Shown in pieces: positions 4,416 through 7,016 of a DNA stretch of 7,016 nucleotides. A program made the position numbers and the translations under genes. Positions within the stretch are counted from its first letter, which is position 1. The number at the start of each line of letters is the position of its first letter. Under the pieces are notes generated by a model. It saw nothing but the letters and a program-made list of their open reading frames with translations, was not told the DNA's origin and did not search any database. The stretch comes from Methylocapsa sp. (lineage in GTDB: Bacteria; Pseudomonadota; Alphaproteobacteria; Rhizobiales; Beijerinckiaceae): contig JAFMSB010000085.1 in the NCBI GenBank assembly GCA_017353815.1, positions 1 through 7,016 of the forward strand, read 5' to 3'.

Positions 4416-6905
4416 TCACATTGCCAGAGTTGGCGCCGGCGTGCGAGCGCTTGGCCCGGGGAACGCTGCATCCTCGCGCCAGGCAAGGATCTCATAGGCT
4501 GCCATGGGCCTGCTGAACCCCTTCAGCTTCAGTTCGCCTATTGGGGCGGCCTTAACCCACGGCTCGACAATGCCAAAGGCTCTTTGACTGATGATGATTT
4601 GGCCTGGCTTTGCCTCGTCGCAAAGGCGCGATGCGAGATTGGTAACGGTTCCGACGGCGGCATATTCCAGGCGCCGGTCAAATCCGACCTGCCCAAGAGT
4701 GGCATAGCCAAGGGCGATCCCAATCCCAAAGCCTAAAAAATGGCCCCGGCCGCGCCATTTTTCGGAAAGCCTGCCAATGTTGTCCCTCATCTCGACGGCC
4801 ATGCGAACGGCGCGTTGGGTATGGTCGGCACATGGGATCGGATCATTAAAGAGAATCAAAATACCGTCTCCGGCAAACCGGTCCAACGTGCCTTCGTATT
4901 GGAAAATGATCTCTCCCAATGACGCGTGATACTCGCGCAGCACGCGCATGACTTCCTCGGGCTCGGCACTCTCGGTAAATGCGGTAAAACCCCTCAGATC
5001 GCAAAACACCACGGTGACTTCCCGGCGGTGGCTGGCGAGGAGCGAGGGGTCTTCGCCCGATGACGCAATCACCTGGGCCAATTGCGGCGCAAGGAAGCGT
5101 TCGAGACGGCCGATGCGTTCGATCTCCGCCAATTGCTTTGCCACCCGATCCTCGAGCAGCTGATTCCAGGCCTCGAGCTGCCCCGTCTGCTCTTTGAGCT
5201 TTTCTGCTTGGTGCTGGACGAGATCATGCGCCGTGCGGAGCTCGCGGCCCTTGCGGTCGATCTCCCGGAATAGCCGGGCGTTTTGAATGGCTAGGACAGC
5301 CTGGTGGGCAAAGGTGCGCATCAGCCCTGTCTTGTCCGATGTCAATGCTCCGCCCGCATTGCTCTGCACGGCCAAGGCGCCAACAATCTCGTCCTGCCCC
5401 GCAAGAGGGACAACAAGGATGGCACCCGCGCCGGCCAGCAGCGGCACATTCTCCAGCGAATAGCAGGAAGCGGAGAAATCAGGAACGAATACCGGCTCCC
5501 CTGTCCGGATAGCGGCGCTCATGACGCCATTGTCCCCCGCGATCCTGAGCTGATGCGCGGCATCCGCGCGCAAAGGCTCGATTCCGCAGCTTTGCGCCAG
5601 TTCCAAGACGCCGGAATTGCTGTCGTAGCCGTAAATGAGCCCCGCATCGGCCTGAGTGATTTTTACCGCATTCGCGAGGATGGTCGCGAGCACAGCATCG
5701 AGATCGAGCGAGGAGTTGATGGCCCGTCCCGTCTCCTCGAGCACTGTCAATTCGCTTATGGTTTGGGCGAGGTCTCGTGTTCGCTCTTCGACTTTCTGCT
5801 CCAGGCCCGAGTAGGATTCTTGGAGCTGGCCTGCCATGCGGTTGAAATGATCCGCGAGCTCTTCGACCTCATCCCCTGTTTGCACGTCAATGCGGTGGCC
5901 GAATTCCTTGGCGCCAAGCTCGCGCGCGCCCGCCTGAAGTTGCCGTATCGGCACCACCATTTTGCGCGCGAGCAGCGTCCCGGCAGCGCTCGCAAGCAAT
6001 AAGCCAAGCGCAAGGAGAAAACCCGCGCGCGTGAGCATGTCGTAGACCGGCGCGAATGCCCGGCTTCGCGGCTGCTCGTAGAATACGAATGCGTGCAGCT
6101 GCGGAATGGGCGCATAGGCGGCAAGCACCGCACTTCCGCCACGGTCTTTGCCTGTGACGGCGGCATTTGCGCGGGTGGGCATCGCAGATGCGACCTGGGG
6201 GAGCCCGGAAAGATCCGCGCCAAGAGCTTGGCCGGGGTCCGAATGTGCCAGCAGCCGGCCAGCCTGATCGACCAGATATGCGGAGTCCGCGGTTCCCGTC
6301 TGGCTCGCATTTACGAAGCCCGAAAGAAATCTGAGATTGATCTGGGCGATGGTCACGCCGTTCCTGTGGCCGAGATGGGCCATTGCGACAAAGGCGAAAG
6401 GCTCTTGCCCGCGGAAATAGACTGGCGACCACCACACGTTTCTTCCAAGCGCTTGAACGAAGCTCGGATCACGCGAGAAATCCACGCCTCCGTTAAATTG
6501 GAAGCTCCCTCGCCTCGACCTCAGCTGCTCGTGCCCGGACGAATCAACTTGGACGATTTCCTCGATTGCGGGCACCTGTTCCAAGAGCTCGGCGTGATCG
6601 AGCCGCCGTTGATCGAGACCAGCGACGCTCGCACGGGTAACCCAGCTGATATGGCGCTCAATATCGGACAGAGACAGCTCAATCCGCCGTCCGGTCGATT
6701 CGGCCTTCTCGGAGAGCGCACCGAGCAGCGAAGCCGCTGTCCCGCGGTAAATGAACCACGTCTCCACCGCGCCATTGACGATAAGCACAAAGGCGACGAG
6801 GCCGACCATGGATATAATGAACTTGCGAAACAAGCCGCCCCGGCGCTGCCATCCTGCGCGCGGCGCCTCCGCCACTCTATCCGAAACAGAGTTGGTGTCC
6901 GCCAT
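4416..6905 (-). CDS. Membrane-bound class III nucleotide cyclase (Cache-HAMP-GAF-cyclase)
   Basis: An 829-residue receptor cyclase expected to make cAMP (or cGMP) from NTP. The ATG at 6905 is the first usable start after an in-frame TAG upstream; its ribosome site is poor. Helix 1 is about 29-50. An extracytoplasmic region (52-288) with PVYFRGQEPFAFVA and AYLVDQAGRLLAHSDP looks like a double Cache sensor. Helix 2 is about 293-312, HAMP about 313-366 (P319; GDEVEELADHFNRMA). A GAF domain spans about 385-545, then a long coiled coil (about 545-605), then the cyclase domain (about 626-808). Metal-binding aspartates D636 (FCDLRGF) and D680 (FAGDG) and the transition-state pair N756/R760 are present. 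The usual base-selecting Lys is R676 and the partner Asp/Thr is A749. The order suggests an external ligand and a GAF-sensed internal signal both feed the cyclase. The gene converges on the transport locus and has no visible functional link to it. Confidence 0.92.
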   Translation of the reverse strand: MADTNSVSDRVAEAPRAGWQRRGGLFRKFIISMVGLVAFVLIVNGAVETWFIYRGTAASLLGALSEKAESTGRRIELSLSDIERHISWVTRASVAGLDQRRLDHAELLEQVPAIEEIVQVDSSGHEQLRSRRGSFQFNGGVDFSRDPSFVQALGRNVWWSPVYFRGQEPFAFVAMAHLGHRNGVTIAQINLRFLSGFVNASQTGTADSAYLVDQAGRLLAHSDPGQALGADLSGLPQVASAMPTRANAAVTGKDRGGSAVLAAYAPIPQLHAFVFYEQPRSRAFAPVYDMLTRAGFLLALGLLLASAAGTLLARKMVVPIRQLQAGARELGAKEFGHRIDVQTGDEVEELADHFNRMAGQLQESYSGLEQKVEERTRDLAQTISELTVLEETGRAINSSLDLDAVLATILANAVKITQADAGLIYGYDSNSGVLELAQSCGIEPLRADAAHQLRIAGDNGVMSAAIRTGEPVFVPDFSASCYSLENVPLLAGAGAILVVPLAGQDEIVGALAVQSNAGGALTSDKTGLMRTFAHQAVLAIQNARLFREIDRKGRELRTAHDLVQHQAEKLKEQTGQLEAWNQLLEDRVAKQLAEIERIGRLERFLAPQLAQVIASSGEDPSLLASHRREVTVVFCDLRGFTAFTESAEPEEVMRVLREYHASLGEIIFQYEGTLDRFAGDGILILFNDPIPCADHTQRAVRMAVEMRDNIGRLSEKWRGRGHFLGFGIGIALGYATLGQVGFDRRLEYAAVGTVTNLASRLCDEAKPGQIIISQRAFGIVEPWVKAAPIGELKLKGFSRPMAAYEILAWREDAAFPGPSARTPAPTLAM

Positions 6906-6918
6906 ATCAGCCCGCCCG

Positions 6919-6973
6919 GCCGTCGCGTCGATTTCCGACGGCGCGGCTACGCCACTGCAGCCACACGGCAGTG
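6919..6973 (-). promoter_or_regulatory. Two inverted repeats in the cyclase leader
   Basis: GCCGTCG (6919-6925) pairs with CGACGGC (6936-6942), 7 bp with a 10-nt loop. CACTGC (6953-6958) pairs with GCAGTG (6968-6973), 6 bp with a 9-nt loop. Both lie in the 111 nt upstream of the cyclase ATG, which otherwise holds only a vague TATAGG-like -10 on the minus strand near 6987-6992. They may be leader hairpins or regulator sites; GC-rich DNA yields such repeats by chance fairly often. Confidence 0.2.
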
Positions 6974-7016
6974 AGACCGCTCTGGCCTATATGCCAAATT
7001 ATCGATCCTGTAACGC

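Noticed and set aside
5304..6002. Plus-strand open frame of 232 codons opposite the GAF/HAMP region
   Set aside because: It overlaps well-recognised HAMP and GAF coding sequence and shows no domain of its own.
6093..6974. Plus-strand open frame of 293 codons opposite the cyclase N-terminus
   Set aside because: The opposite strand encodes recognisable sensor and membrane segments; this translation shows no domain and is Arg/Pro-rich, as expected of a shadow frame.

Overview
The window is a GC-rich (roughly 60%), densely coded stretch of bacterial chromosome. Codon choice, the style of the membrane-bound cyclase and the gene types fit a proteobacterium, most likely an alphaproteobacterium. That assignment is inference from style, since no rRNA or other marker gene is present. 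I see no insertion sequence, CRISPR array, tRNA or integrase, and no stretch above 300 bases lacks a gene.

Positions 7-4300 (+ strand) hold a compact cation-transport locus of four genes. In order they are: a short membrane-anchored DUF5132-type protein (7-333); a protein with a soluble HMA-like domain and two membrane helices (326-856, overlapping the first gene by 8 nt); a complete P2A-type (SERCA/PMR1-like) P-type ATPase carrying the same kind of HMA-like domain at its N-terminus (956-3928); and a second, shorter DUF5132-type protein (4037-4300). Neither HMA-like domain has the CxxC of classical copper/zinc HMA domains. The ATPase membrane motifs (PEGLP, NLSE, NLISD) point to hard cations such as Ca2+ or Mn2+. 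The likely picture is a pump in the inner membrane with three accessory membrane proteins. Its layout resembles the mycobacterial PacL (DUF1490)/P-ATPase pairs, although that link rests on architecture and recalled sequence resemblance.

Positions 4301-4415 separate two convergent genes and contain two GC-rich hairpins. Positions 4416-6905 (- strand) encode a large receptor-type class III nucleotide cyclase (Cache-like sensor, HAMP, GAF, coiled coil, cyclase). Its transition-state residues are intact, but its base-selecting pair is atypical. Its 5' leader (6906-7016) has two inverted repeats. Nothing in the sequence ties the cyclase to the transport locus beyond being next to it.

The most unusual DNA-level signal is that each of the first three genes has a strong inverted repeat over or just after its start: 11-bp arms at 7-17/69-79, a perfect 23-bp dyad at 352-374, and a 10-bp stem at 959-969/990-999. 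These could be translational control structures or operators, which would be a regulatory layer for the pump locus.
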